A stretch of DNA of 64,000 nucleotides from Apteryx mantelli (taxonomy: Eukaryota; Chordata; Aves; Apterygiformes; Apterygidae). The notes under the pieces were generated by a model that worked only from the letters and a program-made list of their open reading frames with translations, was not told where the DNA came from and ran no database searches. The position numbers and the translations under genes are program-made. Shown piece by piece: positions 23,501 to 37,432 of the stretch. Each line of letters opens with the position of its first letter. Position 1 is the stretch's first letter. The stretch spans positions 124,154,183 through 124,218,182 of the forward strand of contig NC_089978.1 in the NCBI RefSeq assembly GCF_036417845.1, given 5' to 3'.

Positions 23501-26160
23501 ATAAAATAACTATCGTAAAGAGGCAGGTTATCCTCCTCTGTCGCAGCTGGGTGTCCATACTGAGCATACAGATAAGTACCGTAACAAAGTTGCATACACA
23601 AAAGCTAGAAGCTTACCTGTATGGTGCACAATTTCAATTCTTTCTGCCTATACTAGGAAAACCACTGTGAATGGGCACTGTTTAAAACTCGGTGACCTCA
23701 GTTCCTACGCCACCACAGAGTATTACCTCATGTTATTTACATCCTTGGACCTTACTTTACACTGTGTGTTACTCAGATGAATGTGCAAGTACAATAGAAG
23801 GGAAATGCCCCTGTTCTTTTGTATTTTGTAACTTTCTGTGCCTGCAAAGCTTCCAGGATTGGTGTTATTTTTCAATTCTATTAGTAATTCCTGTTAAACT
23901 CTATAGGACTCAAAGCATGTGCTGATATTCAACAGCAAGGAAAACACAAGAAACACCCCACTATGATGGGGAGGAGAAAAAGACAAATCTTAAGATAGAA
24001 GCACTTAAACTGGATATAAAATCAAAGATTCACCTTTACTAGCTGTTGTGGGTCTTTTGACTCTTGGGGAAAAGGTGTAATTTGCAAGTCATGCTCAGGT
24101 TGATCTTCTGCTGCAAACTGCAGCCTTTTTTTTGTCTTTTTTGATTCCACTGCAACCTATTTTTGTTTATCCCAGGTAGGGTTGCTGGGGCTGAGCAAGA
24201 GTTAGGAAATTAATGGGAGTATGAGGGATTAAAGGCAGGAGAGAAACTGTGAGACAGACAGGAAAACACTTTGCCTTCTCTAGGCATCACTGAAGATTAT
24301 ACTGATGCTGAAAGCCAGAGACTGCTGAACATGCTGCTTAATTTGCAACTAAAATAAAGTCCAATAGGCATCCACCATGATTTAATAGATTGTGTGTGAA
24401 ACTGGGAGCCAAAAGTTCCTGGCGCTAAACCATCCCTTCCAGGATTTTACTGGGCTTAGGGAAAATCAGTTAACTCCTTCCACACACCTTTTATAATGTT
24501 ATTTATCTGACTCACAAGGTTGTTGAGGAAATTACACTTTATGAACTGCACTGTTGCATCTGCTTTCTTTTTAGCCAATATATTTTTTTTCTTAGCACTC
24601 CAAGATTGCCAACTATTGCAGAAGGCTGTCTGTAGAAATACTGCCCTTAAAATGCCAGCCTTTGGTAGCTCTACAGTTGGATTGGGATTTTTCAAAGGCA
24701 ATGGTATTAAATAGACTTGGGTCCCTCACCCATCTACACCCCTTGGACTATCCAGGGGTGTAACTCTGGGCCAGATGTTGACAGCCTGGAGTGAGTAGCT
24801 GCAGGAGTCCAGTGTTTTCTGGGGCCTCTGCTTTGGGTCCCACTTAGGGTTTCACTTATTTTAGCCCTTTGATACAACGTCCTGTCCCTGATTGTTACTA
24901 ATCCCTGGATATCAGCACCCAGGACTGTAGGGCCACATAGAGCAGCTCAGAGGAGGGCCTTGTAGCCAGAGCCACTGCTCATTTACTTCACACGCCAGCA
25001 CAAGTATCAGCAAGGCCAGCTCTGAGGTGACTCCACTGCTATTTCTCGACGGGTTTGCAAGGCTGAGGACACGTATCCTCGATGCTCAGCGCCTCCCCAG
25101 AACACCATGCAGCCACCAGCTGTGCCATGTGCCCACCTCGGGTAGACGAGGGGCCACCAGAGGCCGCCTGCCTCGAGCAATGGGATCGTGAGGTTGCGCC
25201 CTGTGCCCTGCCCTAGTTTTCGGAGTGGAGTATTAGCATAGAGGAGGCTTTGCTGGCCCATAAAGATGCACACAGGTCTTGCTAATATACTGGATTTGCT
25301 CAGTTAATATTTTAAGTATTTCAAAATTGTTCCACTAGTCCTGGTTTTGGAATGGGAGGGAGCATCACTGTTCTAGCTGTGGGTCTCCAGTCCAAAGCAA
25401 AAATTGTCTATTTTAGAGACCCATGCAGGTCATCATCCCTGCCGTGCTGACACCATCAAAGGCAGTGTTTCTCATGTGTCCCGCGGGGTGAGTGGGATCA
25501 GACACCAGACAGGGACCTCGCTGCGAGTGCAGGAGACACTACAGCTGGGGCAGCCCTTCAGAGGATGGCCAGGAAAACTCCTGTTTCAAAGCCTGAAGGC
25601 AGCTGAGAGAGGGTAGCCATAAAGCAAGCGCACACCCCGGTGTTCGTGAGTTCACCAGCGGCTCAGCACAGCTGGTCACAGGCACTGCCAAAGGAAATGG
25701 ATATTTTCCTTGTTTGGTTTCAGCCTCACAATATGGCTTTAAAGATTGACTCGTAGTGTCTGTAAAAGGGTATTGAGAAAAAAGCTGGCAGGTTTTTTCT
25801 TACTGTCAGAACTCTGTAAAAAAATTAAAGGCAACTGCTAGATAGAAAACACAGCATTAGAAGAAAGGTCGCTTTGAACCTCTCTGATATGGCTATTTAC
25901 CGTCAGCCTGACAAACCACTCAAAGGAAGAGATTTTCAAAGGGAGGGAGAAGTCACATGGCTAGTGATAAAGCTGGGCTGGTACTCTTTGAAAATCTCAT
26001 CTCAGATTTTATCTAACCATTAGTATTAAGGTTGCGTTTATAAAAACAACTAAAGTACTTGTCTATCTAACAACTTTTGAGGACACAGTCTTTTTTTCCT
26101 ATATCCTAAAATGTTGTACTTAGGCATGGGGGAAATAAATCATCCTCTGTAATGTAAAGA
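20600..26160. other. Intergenic sequence
   Basis: From about 20900 to 21770 it is AT-rich and 3'UTR-like when read on the minus strand, ending at the candidate poly(A) signal at 20928. Nothing else is recognisable up to the CR1 fragment at 26161. Confidence 0.5.
20928..20933 (-). promoter_or_regulatory. Minus-strand AATAAA with GU-rich downstream element
   Basis: AATAAA on the minus strand is followed immediately by GTATATTGTATGTTTTG, the arrangement of a working poly(A) site. It lies 22 kb beyond the BBX stop, so it would more likely end an independent non-coding transcript than BBX. About 100 bp away, at 21028-21043, an inverted copy of the TTTATTGCCTG core occurs. No coding exon was seen upstream of it. 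Confidence 0.2.
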
Positions 26161-26339
26161 TAATAAAGCACTGGAATAAACTGCATGGGGAAATGGTTAA
26201 GTCTCCACCACTAAAGGCTTTTAAGGACAGGTTCAACAACCATCTGTCAGGTATGTGATGAGTATAGCTCATCCTGCCTTGGGGCACAGAAACACTCTAG
26301 CTGACTCTCTAAGTCCCTTTTGGCCCTATTACTCTATGC
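26161..26339 (+). mobile_element. Ancient CR1 LINE 3' end
   Basis: The stretch begins AAGCACTGGAATAAACTGCA and continues CCACCACTAAAGGCTTTTAA, CATCTGTCAGGTATGTGATG, TCATCCTGCCTTGGGGCACA, ending TGGCCCTATTACTCTATG. This follows the last 180 bp of the CR1 consensus in sense orientation and stops at the expected 3' terminus, with one remnant terminal unit. Confidence 0.8.
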
Positions 26340-26999
26340 CAGGTAAATGCTCCCAAAATCTTATCCTGTCACAATCTGGGATGTGTTTAACATCTTGACT
26401 GGCTGTTCAATTTTCTACCTTGGCTTGCTGTTAATCTGGTAACACGCACATCCTATTAAGAATCAGTTTATGTCTTCACAGACCATCACAAGCCTGTCTA
26501 CTTTTACAGTTCTAACGGGGAAAGAAAAAAACCCCAAACATATTGGGGAGCAGCAAACGAAGAAGAATGCAGAAAAATTACTACCATAGCATTTCAAAAG
26601 TGGCCGTTAGAAGCTTACGTTCAACATTTTGCATTCTTGAAAAATAGTGGCCAATCTGTTGGCCAGTTGATAATGAGCAAGGAAAAAAAGCATTCACAAG
26701 AATCACTGATTCTTTTAAATAATTTTAGCTGTTTTTTGCCTATAGCTTGCACGGGTCTCACATTACAACAGCAGTTATTTTTATCTGATTCACATTTCTC
26801 ATAAAACGTTACTCTGCTTGAAAAAAAAAAAACAATTTAGGACCCTGGGATATTTTAAACAGACACTCACAAACATCAAGATGAAACAGTGTTAGTAAAT
26901 ACCAACATTATTGTGAAGAATATCTTTGACATTTTGTTTACCATAATACAATTCCTGAAAGCTGACCTCACATACAGAGTTTCTCTCAGCTGGTTGATG

Positions 27000-27260
27000 G
27001 TGAGGAATTAATATGATGATATTAACAGCAATCAATTTACAGAGAATGAAAGGAAACCAATAAACACCACCAACAACAGCACAAGGCTGCCACGCTCATC
27101 TGCGAACGGCTGTGGGAATCCATTTGTTTACCCCTTCTGAAGTGAACAGTTAAATTAAACAGCTTGCTAACCTGCCTTCACCATAGAAACACTCGTGGTA
27201 TATGCAGAATTTGATTTTTAGAAATGCTGGCCTTTTCTGTAGGCTTGCCTGCACACTGAA
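27000..27260. promoter_or_regulatory. Possible conserved non-coding segment
   Basis: Contains AGCAATCAATTTACAG, CCAATAAACACC (forkhead-like), GTTAAATTAAACAGC and CCATAGAAACACTCG in a stretch free of simple repeats. It ends just before a T-rich run near 27265. It looks like a developmental element, but only cross-species alignment could show this. Confidence 0.22.
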
Positions 27261-30200
27261 TTCTTTTTTTTTTTGGTCTGATTTATACATTTTACAAGAG
27301 TGAAAGAAGACCATCTAGTGATGCATTTAATTAGGCAAGTCAGTGGCATCATTCCTGATCCAATGTTTCTTGATTAAATCAATGTCCAGTAGCTCTTATT
27401 TCAGAATAAAAATTTCTGCATCAGCAAATAACACCATGTGCACAAAGCCTTGAGACAACAACAGTAATTCAAGGATGCGGCTGGAGATTACAACTGCAAG
27501 TACCTGTTGCTGCTCTAGCCAGTCAGCTGCCTGAATAAGGATCACTTTTAAATTCACCACCATTTGGTATTCGCATCCAGGCTGGTGTTGTTCAGCAACT
27601 TTACTTCTACTCTAACAGTTGCCTGTTCTTATTTTAAATCATGGTTGAAATCAGTTTAAAATGCGTTTTCAACCTTAGACCATAACGATTCACAGTCACA
27701 GAGAATCCGCTCTCCTGACACAAGTAAAGCTTCTACCTTTCATGCAACACCATGAAGTTAGCTTTTGAACAGAATTAGATGAAAGATAATAGAAGGAAAA
27801 AGAAGCATTTTACTGACAAAATTAACAGATCTTCCTTGCAAGAAAGGGGTTAGCTCTTTATTCAATGTTTGAATTCTGCAGGTGCAACTTTTACTGCAGT
27901 TTCCTTTAATGTGTGTTTCTGGGTTCTGCTCATACTCTGCAGATGGAATCCCGATTCAATCAATTCAGATGGAGTTTGCCAATATAGTTTCAACTGTGGT
28001 TACTCCTGATGTCCAATCTTCCACCATTTAAACCTTTTACACTGCTTTAAACCTGTGCACAGCAAGTGGGGGAAAAAAAATCACTGGCTCCAAAGGTTAG
28101 CACTAAATTACCCCTCTCAAACTAGCACAAATGAACCTAATTCCACTGATGACCATGAAGCCTGGAAATAGCTGTATGGTGCTTACCAATGTTGAGAGTG
28201 TGAGCTGACAAGCACTGCTGATGGTTCAGGACACTGGATGCTTAGGGCTCTAGAGTGAAAGTAATGACCCTGCTCTTAAACATGGTCCTGACCCTGCAAA
28301 CTTCCCCTATACAGACCTGTAGACCTAGCTGAGACCGTACGAGTAAGATGAATGGAAAAGCCAGAACTACTTTCATTTGATCTGAAGATTTCTTCAGTAA
28401 TTATGGAGAAGGCAAACTTAATTGTTTGGAAATTATTTTTTCCTCTAAGAAAGAAATCTGAAAATGTGATAACAACCTCAATTTGCAAATTTAGGCTTAG
28501 TATGAGTTGACACAAACATCATATGTCTGATGTACAGTGCTGAAGTTAAAGCGGGGAAGAAAAAAGTCAGCATACCATTTCAAAATATTTTCAAAGTTGC
28601 TTCAACAAGCCATGCATTTAAAAATAAAACAGGCCAAATCCTCCTATACTGGTCAACTATTTTCAGTAATAAACTGTTAGAAGGAGGAAATAATTTATCA
28701 TATTCCAAAAAACTGCTGTGTTCCTGGCACTGGCATAACTTGGGCTTTTCTACAAAAAGTGGGGGGCAGGGAGGAGAGGCGCAGGGAGCAGAGCTTTGCT
28801 GCTGTATATATGTTAATGGAGGATCCCACCTCTTTTGCTTATATTTTTGGAGAAGCTACATTTTATGTTCAGCCATGGTTGGGGAAAATTATTGTCCAAA
28901 TACTACCAATTAAAAATACACTTCACAGATTTTTCAGAGTTGTGAAATAGCTCAGGAAGGTCTGGGACAGATCCTATCCCACTGAAAATCAGTGGGAGTT
29001 TTGCCATTGATGTCAATCAAGTTTTTAGCCACTCAAGGAAAAAGATGACAGGAAAAGCAAGATGATTGAAAAGGAAGATGAGACATTTGTAACCAAAGCT
29101 TGGCATTCCCAGCTTCCCACAACATGAAACAAAACCATCCATTTTGCCTAAGAGATTTTTTCTACCAAATGTGTGTCTATCAAAACTGTGTCTATCATCA
29201 AAAGCAGCTTTCAGTTGGATTGCAGATTTGACAAAAATGTCAAAAAAACAATCAAAATCTTTTTTAAACAGCTTTTACACCACTTCTATTTTGATGGCAA
29301 TGCAGCTTTGACTGCTGTGATTTACAGGACTGTGACTTGACCCCTGCGACAGCTGCGTATTCCACACACGCCTCCACATCCTCCGGCAAGCGCTGCCAAG
29401 TGTTACAGGCCAGCATTGCCAGGGGACTCTGTTTAGCTCTGAGACAACATGTGGTATTTAAAAATTGCCATCCACCATTTTGGATTTGTATGGACATTGC
29501 TAATCTAACTGCATTTCTGCTTTTTATCAAAATATAGTAAAAAATTCCCCCCACTCCTCCCAAATTACTGATCCTGCGAAGCACTTTGAATATTTTCTGC
29601 TTTGTCAAAAGAACCTCAGAAATTTTTACTTAAGAATATATTTTTATCTCAGTATTAAAGATGCTTTTAAATGGCAACCCTTGGTTGTCAGTTAGTCTGT
29701 TTTCTTTTTAAGGCTGCAGATTAACAGAATCTATGAATAAGAAAATAGTGCTTTTACATTGGCTCTTTTATATTACTGTGCTTCCACGATTCTCACACAT
29801 GAAACATGTATCACTTGCACAGCACTCACAAATTAGTTATTTTAAGAATGCATCTGGATATATGTTTTCTGTTTGAAAATGCTACAGTAAGGATGCGGCC
29901 CTATAGATAAACTGGAGACTACTGTTCTTCCAGCTCCCTGATGACCAAGTTATTTCAGGTTTTTTTGCCATCTGGTAGTTACAGAACCTATAAGAAGTGA
30001 CTGTTTTTTCCCCCATTCATTTATAAATAACCAAGCGCGCAGTGTACGCTGAGTGAGTAGAGTCACTGTTCAGAACTCACATCAGTAAATATTGTGTATT
30101 CTATGTAATTTATATATAAGTGGCATAAAAGACTGAATGGATCCTGTTGTTATGTTTCTATGGATGTAATTGAGTAAAATTCCGCTTCACTTTTATGAGG

Positions 30201-30777
30201 GCATTTTATGAACATCCTCTATTTCTTCTCTCCACAGAGTCTGGTCCAAGCAAAGCAGTTAGCAATTTAAGACAGACTTTTTCCTGTGCGTTCCTGCAGT
30301 ACTGAGCACAGCAAGGTCTGTCCGCGTGATACACTCAGGCTTGCCAGTGCTGCCATCACAAAAATCACACTCTGCCCTCTGAAGGAGGTGGTAACTGTAC
30401 TAGGCCACCACAACACGGCATGCTTGGCTGCACTCTGCAACTGCTGGTTATTACTTTGCTGCCATAAATTTACAATTGGGCTGCCGCGCACATCAGTGGA
30501 TGATACTCTTACACTAAATATTACTACACTAGAACAGGGACAAACCTAGGAACCTGTAACCATTTCTAGAGGCAGTGATAAGCGACAATGCTCAATTGCA
30601 GAAAACCAGCAAACAGTAACTGCTAAGGACAACAAGCACAGCAATGCAGCTTCCCGCTGCAGCAATCCCAAACTCCCTCTGGCTAGAGCATGCGGTGCCA
30701 ATGACAACATATCGGACGCAGTGAAAGGAATCAGTTTTAAATACAGCTGTCCTTATCTTTAACCCATAGGCTCTTCT

Positions 30778-30792
30778 CCCCCCCCCCCCCCC
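30778..30792. repeat. 15-bp C homopolymer
   Basis: Fifteen uninterrupted C residues. Long C/G runs of this kind are also places where sequencing length errors are common. Confidence 0.9.
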
Positions 30793-30971
30793 ATGTAAGT
30801 CAGAACAATTGGACTCTGAACCTGTGCTGACACCTGCCAACAGAGAGTCTGGCTCATAGGTCTGAGATCGTAAGATCAGGTGCATCTTATGAGATCTAGC
30901 GTTTCTGTAAGGCATATCTTAGAAAGCCTTCATTTCTGAGAAACTCTTTCACTGGTGTGGATTTCTGTGTG

Positions 30972-31070
30972 AGATAACTACTTAATAGTAGTTATCTTCA
31001 CTTTAAAAGACTCCAGGGTTGAATTAACTATATCCTAAATACAGTACACTGAAGATAGTAACTATCTTCA
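30972..31070. repeat. Two related perfect palindromes within 100 bp
   Basis: AGATAACTAC (30972-30981) and GTAGTTATCT (30988-30997) form a 10-bp stem with a TTAATA loop. About 50 bp on, TGAAGATAGT (31050-31059) and ACTATCTTCA (31061-31070) form a 10-bp stem around a single A. The two share the GTTATCTTCA / CTATCTTCA core, so they look related. The region is intergenic. Confidence 0.75.
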
Positions 31071-34000
31071 AGTAAAGAAGTTTTGAAAAAAATTATATAC
31101 CAAAATTAAATAGTGGCATACTGAATGCTTCCATTCATTACTTCCCAGGGTAAAAGTATGCCTTTACCAGCCAAGCACAATATATTTTCTTGAAACACAG
31201 CAGGAAGAATTTGCTTAAGTATTGGTTAAAATAATGATGAACACCTGATATTGTTTATGAAGTACATAGATAGAAGCACTTACTAATGACACTTTTGCCA
31301 TGTGCCATATACGTCTGTCATCTAGAAGCTAACAGAGTGGTTTAAAAATGCATCACACCTCTAGCAGCTCACATATTACTTCTGACTGAAAAATGATTGC
31401 TACAGTCACTGAAGCAAAACATTGCATCCATTCCAAACCATACACTAGAATTTCTCATCTTTTTTTAGACTGGTTGGCAAATCTCACTCTTGAATTTGGA
31501 ACCTCCTGAAGACAACAAAAAAATCCATCTGCTGCAATGGTAATTTTTCTGCTTTCTTATTTCCACTAGAAAAGACTGCTCTCCAAAGAGAAAGAAACTA
31601 GTTTTGTTGCAGTAACCTGTCATTTCTGGAAACAATTTACAGAGCTGAGGTCAGTGAAGACACGTTACACCTGTGGCCTTCAAACTACTGCCTGCTGAAA
31701 CCTGGAAGCTCCTGAAGGTCCGACTTTTCTGTCTAGCCTCCAGCTAGGTCTGATTCATTTTGTTTTGACAAATATATCTGTCAGAGCAGTTGCAGGCAAG
31801 AAGACAACCCAGCTGCATGAATACAGCTGTCGTGGCACAGAAACATTTCGCTCCCCTGAAGAGGAGAGGCTGGGAGGCTCGTGGAGCCGGGCTCCGGTGA
31901 GGCAATCTCTTGGCAGAAGACCCTCCTCTGCCAGGGCCCTGCGTTATGACAAATTGCATAATTCAGCATCGCTGGAAGGTTTGGCCAAGGGAAAGAACAG
32001 GTGTTTGAGCCAACAAGGACCAAACCAGACAGAACATTTAGGAACTTAATAGGGAACCGTCCGTTTGTCAGAGGGACACGCAATGAATCTCCTTCAAATG
32101 ACATCACCCTTATCTATGCTAATGGCAACAACCTTCTGCACGCCTTCTGAATCAAGGCAGTGTAAGCCTTCTTCTGTACGTATAACTCATCTGAAGCTGT
32201 CACCAAAGTCATTAGTTTCGCAAGACTGAAAATTACACTAACTCAAGGTCCCAGGTTCACCATAACGTACGTAGCCCAGAGCTAGCACTGCTGAAAGATT
32301 TAGTAGCATTCTAAGAGCCAGTATTTCTGGACACCAACGCTAAAAATAAACATCTTAAATTACTGACAGACTGGGAATATCAGACTTTCAAATTCTCTTC
32401 AACTCCTGGAAGATGGTAAGATGTTTTAATATTCAACAGTGATATGACAGAAGTATTTAGTGGGCCCCAGTTAGAATAGAAATCCCATTACAGTAAACAT
32501 TGTGAGGATGATATCTGAGAGACTGGACTTCAAAACTCCTGGCAACATGCTGCTTCGTTTTAAGATCTCCAGCAGCAATATAATTTCAAGAATCTTAGTC
32601 TTGAAAACATCTAGGAATCCATTTTTTTTCACCGTAAGAAAGCTTGACATGAATAAGCCAATCCTAACTGTAAGTGTTGACTAGATATTAAGTGATCCCA
32701 CACCAGGCTCAGACAGCAGGTAATTGAATCTCTGAATGATCTGACTTGAGCCTGACAGTCTGCCATGAGTAGGAAGCCTTTGATGGGCCAGTATAGATAG
32801 CATCTAACATTAAGATACACTCCAAACATTTCTTTTAGATCAGAAAGTCGCTTCCTTCTGAGCGTTCAATTTTTTTCTTTCCCTTGTTTTTTTGATTGGA
32901 TGTTGTTTCATGGCAACACTGGCCTTCTCATAGTGAGCATTTTACTAGGCACTATTAATTAGAATTTAAACTAAGACACTAAAATTATTACAGAAATAAA
33001 CCAGTGAACTAAAAATCATGTTCATGTTTGTTTCTTGGTATTTTAGACAGCTTAATAGAAACAACCTCATACCAAGGAAAAGGAAACTCAAATTGTTTTA
33101 TTACTGAACATAAAGTCCATCTCTCTCAGTTCAAATCTCTGGTCTGTGCTACGTATCAGAAATCTGCCATAAAGAAGGTAACGCTTTGGGGTCAGGCCAG
33201 AAGAGGAAAGAGCAAGAAAGTTAGGACCAGATGAAGTTTAAAAACAACAAAAGAGGAAATGACATCAGAAAATCGGAACTGCCTTCAGCAGCTTTGCCCT
33301 TAATGGTGTACAATCGATTCTGCCCTCACATGATCCCAGGTCTCAAGGGCCAAATCTGCACTTTTAGAAACAAAGTTCCCAAGGGCCAGGAGGTGTGTTG
33401 TCACCACCTCAGCCCGCATTAGAGCAGGCTGTCTTGTGCACATGGGAGGGAGCACAGCGCTCTCCCGAGCAGCACAGGGTCGCCCACGGCTGGGAAGGCC
33501 CCCGCCAAACACTTCCATGCCGTTTTACCAAATGCCTGCGGAAACAGTTCGCACATCCCACGCTTCAGCTATGGGCACGGAGATGGCATACAGAAAGCAA
33601 ATTGACCCCAGATAACATATCTAATAACGTAGATTTTAGCCACCTTTTATCTCCTCCCCTCCACCAAGGAGGTTTTCATCAAAAAAGATGAAACCCACAG
33701 ATCGCCATCAAAATCACTGGGATGGAGGCAGGTAGAATTTAAGCAACACAGAACGAACAGAAAAACTTCAGAAATGGACGTGTGAAAACCCCTGGACCAG
33801 TATGTACGGATGCTGGGCCTGCCGCTGAGCACACACGAGAACTAGCACTGTTTTCTTTGTGACTTCCAACTACGTAATCATGGAGCTATTTGAAGTGAGA
33901 TAGCTGGACTTCTTTCTTTAAATGAGTTCTGATGATGCAACACGCTGAACATAATCTATTCCCCTTTCCAGGCAAGACACCCAGTTCTGATTGCCAGGAG

Positions 34001-35630
34001 TCAGGCACTGTTTAGATTTCTCTCGAAACTGACTTTTACAGGACGGATGAATTCAGGCCACGTCCTTTTTTCCTTTCTCCCATGCTATGGCACAGAGTTT
34101 AAGTGACGTGTGTGAAAGCCACTTTGCTGACTGCACCCCTGAAGGATTTCCTGACACAGAAGGGAATGAGAAAACTTGTAAGACATTTTCCTGTAACCCA
34201 TGTAGATATTCTGGTTTTCCTTCAGCATGAGAAGACTTAAGCACAAATATAGCAAATGTAATTACTGTTTTACTGGGTGTTTTTAATCTGAACAAGGGAA
34301 CAAGTGTCTGGGAAACCTCTTCCTTCTTGATCCCCAAGGTACCTTGGCCTAGGGAAACCAGTCAAACACAAACCTTAATAAACGCACTTGAAAGTGGATG
34401 TTTTTTCTCCACACTCAAACACCTTCGTTATCAAAAGGAACCAACAAAATGCTAGACAGTGGCTTAAAATATTAGGTGTTTGTATTCAAGAAACTACACT
34501 TCAGTGTTAAGCTTGAAATTCCAACTTAACAGGTATGATTTTTGGGTCTGTTTCAATTGGTTCCTCTTGTTTCAAGGTCTGACAAAGAGGTTGAAGTCTG
34601 GAATAAATTGTTAGTATCAATTTATATGGGCTGCATTTTCAGCTGGAACAGAGGCAGCCGCACACTGTGCTAGTTTACCTCTGCTGAAAAGCTAACATGT
34701 CTTCTCCTACCAGAAAGTAGCTGACAAAGGAAGTTGAGTGGAAATCTAGAGTATATTTTAAATACCACTGTATTAGGATTCAGTTTCTTAGAGTCTTCTG
34801 TGCCAAGAACCGTCCACAAAAAGAAGTTCACACTGAATAGATGGTAGGCGTTACATCTTACAGGTTTTATTTTTGAAAACAAAACAAAACAGAACTTTGC
34901 AGCAAATATAGAAATGTATCTCATATTTTGTTACAAAGTGCTAGTGTCCTACTAAGGAACTGACAGTCCTATGGGCTGTAAGTTGGTTATGGAACGCGCA
35001 AACATACTTTGCATCTCAAAGTTTTCACACTGTAAAAAAAAAAGTCTGTTTTAAAAAGGGATTAGCTGCACGTTAAACAAAAAACACAATGAATAACAGA
35101 AGAGCTCAACACCTGGAATCAATGGGAAAATGTCGGAATGCCTGGCAGAAGTTCGGTGCTTTGGGAGGACAACATATTTCCGCCCCATGTCCTGAAAGAA
35201 GCAACGTGAGTGAGGGCTGGGTAACAAAAAAGATCTAGATGCACTGGGAGTTAGCTGAATAAGCAGCTGTTTTGCTGGAAGAACAAAATGAGAGCAGACA
35301 AAAAAAGATGGAGTTTGAGTAATGAAGATGACTATGTTTTAAGGTAATTTGGTAATCAGAGAAATGGAATAGTGCCTTAAATGCCCCTGATTGGGCATAT
35401 TATACTGAGAGAAAATAGATTTCATAAGAAGATTTCTCTCTAGCTTTTTTTACTCACTAAATCAGAGTTTTTCTCTCCCTTCCCCAAGTATGACTTTACA
35501 GGGCCTTTAAGGCTGAAGCCGTTCCATTCCTGGTATTCTTTGCAGAGAAACGACTGCACACCCAGCCAAGGCAGCGCAAGATTGCGTACATTTCTTCTTC
35601 CCTGAGTAAAGGGCATATTGTTTAAAAAAA

Positions 35631-35652
35631 AACAACAACAACAACAACAAAA
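35631..35652. repeat. (AAC)n microsatellite
   Basis: About seven AAC units directly following an A run, on the plus strand. Confidence 0.9.
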
Positions 35653-36786
35653 CACTAAAGGCTTCCTTCCCTCCTCATACTTTTGATCCAGAGACAGCAG
35701 TTCTGCTCCCAGTGGTATGTACAATAGGTTTCTACTGGTTTCATGAAGTCTGTGCTCAAGTCTTCTATGATCAGAAAAATACAAGGCAATCAAGGGATGC
35801 TTCATGCATCCAAGGACAGTAGAAGACAAGATCCCAACAGTCTAATTTTCAAGCCTCAGTAAGACGGTAAAATACAGGGGCTGAACAGGGTCCTGGTTTA
35901 AATGAGGTTCTAAAACAGTGGGGACCTTTAAGTGTAAATACTGATGGTGCTTGCTGCTTATTTCTAAAAGAGAATCCATTTCTAAATAAATCCTTTTAGT
36001 GTCCAAAGACTGAAAACATAGCAAGGGCTTCATTATGCAAGATGATTTCAGTTATACTCATGTGGGCTGTAAATGAGTTTTCCAATTGCGTGAAGAAGAC
36101 GAAATCCAGAAACATGAAGTGGAAACCTCCTTGTGCCTTTCCAGGGGAGCTCAGGAGAAAAGGCAGGTTTTTCTCCCACAGCCTCACTACATGACTCCTG
36201 GCTGTCTCTGTCCCTCAATCTCTAGCTTCATGCTGGTATAAATTCATTGACTTCTGTGGCACTTGCATATATCTGAGGATCTTTCCAACACTTTCAACAG
36301 CACTGAACCAAGCTCAGGAGTTTTTAAGAATAAAATGGAAGCTTTCATTATAGACATGTCTAAGCAAGAACAAATGGGCATATGTTTGCTACAAAATACG
36401 TAGTATTTTTATAGTCACCATCTAGTGCTTGAGTGGACGATCTGACAGGAAAGCACAGCTCACAGTTTTGAGGATCCATCTCTGTTTTTGGCATCTTCCA
36501 TTTCAGGTAGAAACAAGCTTGTTTTTTTATGTAAAAAAAAAGCCAACAATTTCATACTCTAACTAAAAACAAATTCTGCAAATACTATTAACTCAGCAGT
36601 ATGTTAAAGTAAACAATCATTTGATGGTAAAGCAGGTGAAGTATCAAAAAAGCTCCATTTTAATAGTATTTATTTGCAATCATTAGTTTTAAATGGGAAA
36701 CTATTTACAAGCACACACTAGATAACCAAAATAGATTGAACATAAAAGAAATCTGTTTGAAGGTCCTTTTCAAATATTTCAAATAT

Positions 36787-36804
36787 TTTATTAAATATTT
36801 TATT
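36787..36804 (-). promoter_or_regulatory. Tandem AATAAA polyadenylation signals, candidate end of BBX
   Basis: Two TTTATT hexamers on the plus strand (AATAAA on minus) lie 12 bp apart inside a repeated AAATATTTTATT unit. They are in the right orientation and at a plausible distance from the BBX stop. The sequence just downstream on minus is A/T-rich with little GU, so the site is only a candidate. Confidence 0.3.
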
Positions 36805-37384
36805 CAGTTTCATGATCACAGTTTAATGTACTTTAGCATGTTATACACATGACTTAACATGTGCACTGAAAAATATCAAATTAGAGGATTTTGAAGAAAA
36901 AAACGACATTTTATAAATGTGCTTATTGACCTTAACTACACACACCTAAGAAGGCAGTAGCTCTGTTATACAATTGATGGAGATGAACTGTTGTAAGGCA
37001 TGCTTACACCAAGCTTTAAAGAGAATAAAGCCAAATACTGGGTCAAAATTCAGTGGAATTATGCACAAGAATAAAAGTTGAAGGACTGGGCCCTAGGAAA
37101 AGAGATCATAGTAAATCATTTATGTTAAAACTGTCAATGGAGACTGGTTTTTCAAAGAGAGCACTGCTGAGAAAGGTTTTCATAGCATCTAAGTCAGCAG
37201 GATTTATATTTCTTTTAGACATTTTTGAAAAATCACACGTTACGGTGTAATGTGAAGGGAAGAAAATGAAATCTACCAAGAAAGTGTGAAAACTATGGTC
37301 TGAGAAACTGCATGTTGTTTTATGACTGAACACGGGAACACTTATGTACAGAGAACATGTGGCAAGTCACAGTACTCTGGGGTG

Positions 37385-37432
37385 TGCGAGTATGCATATG
37401 TGTACATATACATATATACACACACAGACATA
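37385..37432. repeat. Mixed TG/TA/CA purine-pyrimidine alternating repeat
   Basis: Alternating GTATGCATATGTGTACATATACATATATACACACACA, largely palindromic in character, just beyond the candidate BBX 3'UTR tail signals. Confidence 0.8.

Larger units (their letters stand above)
26340..36779. other. Intergenic sequence between CR1 and the proposed BBX 3'UTR
   Basis: Mostly AT-rich unique DNA with a possible conserved segment (27000-27260), a 15-bp C run (30778-30792), the paired palindromes (30972-31070) and an AAC repeat (35631-35652). No coding exon is supported. Confidence 0.5.
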
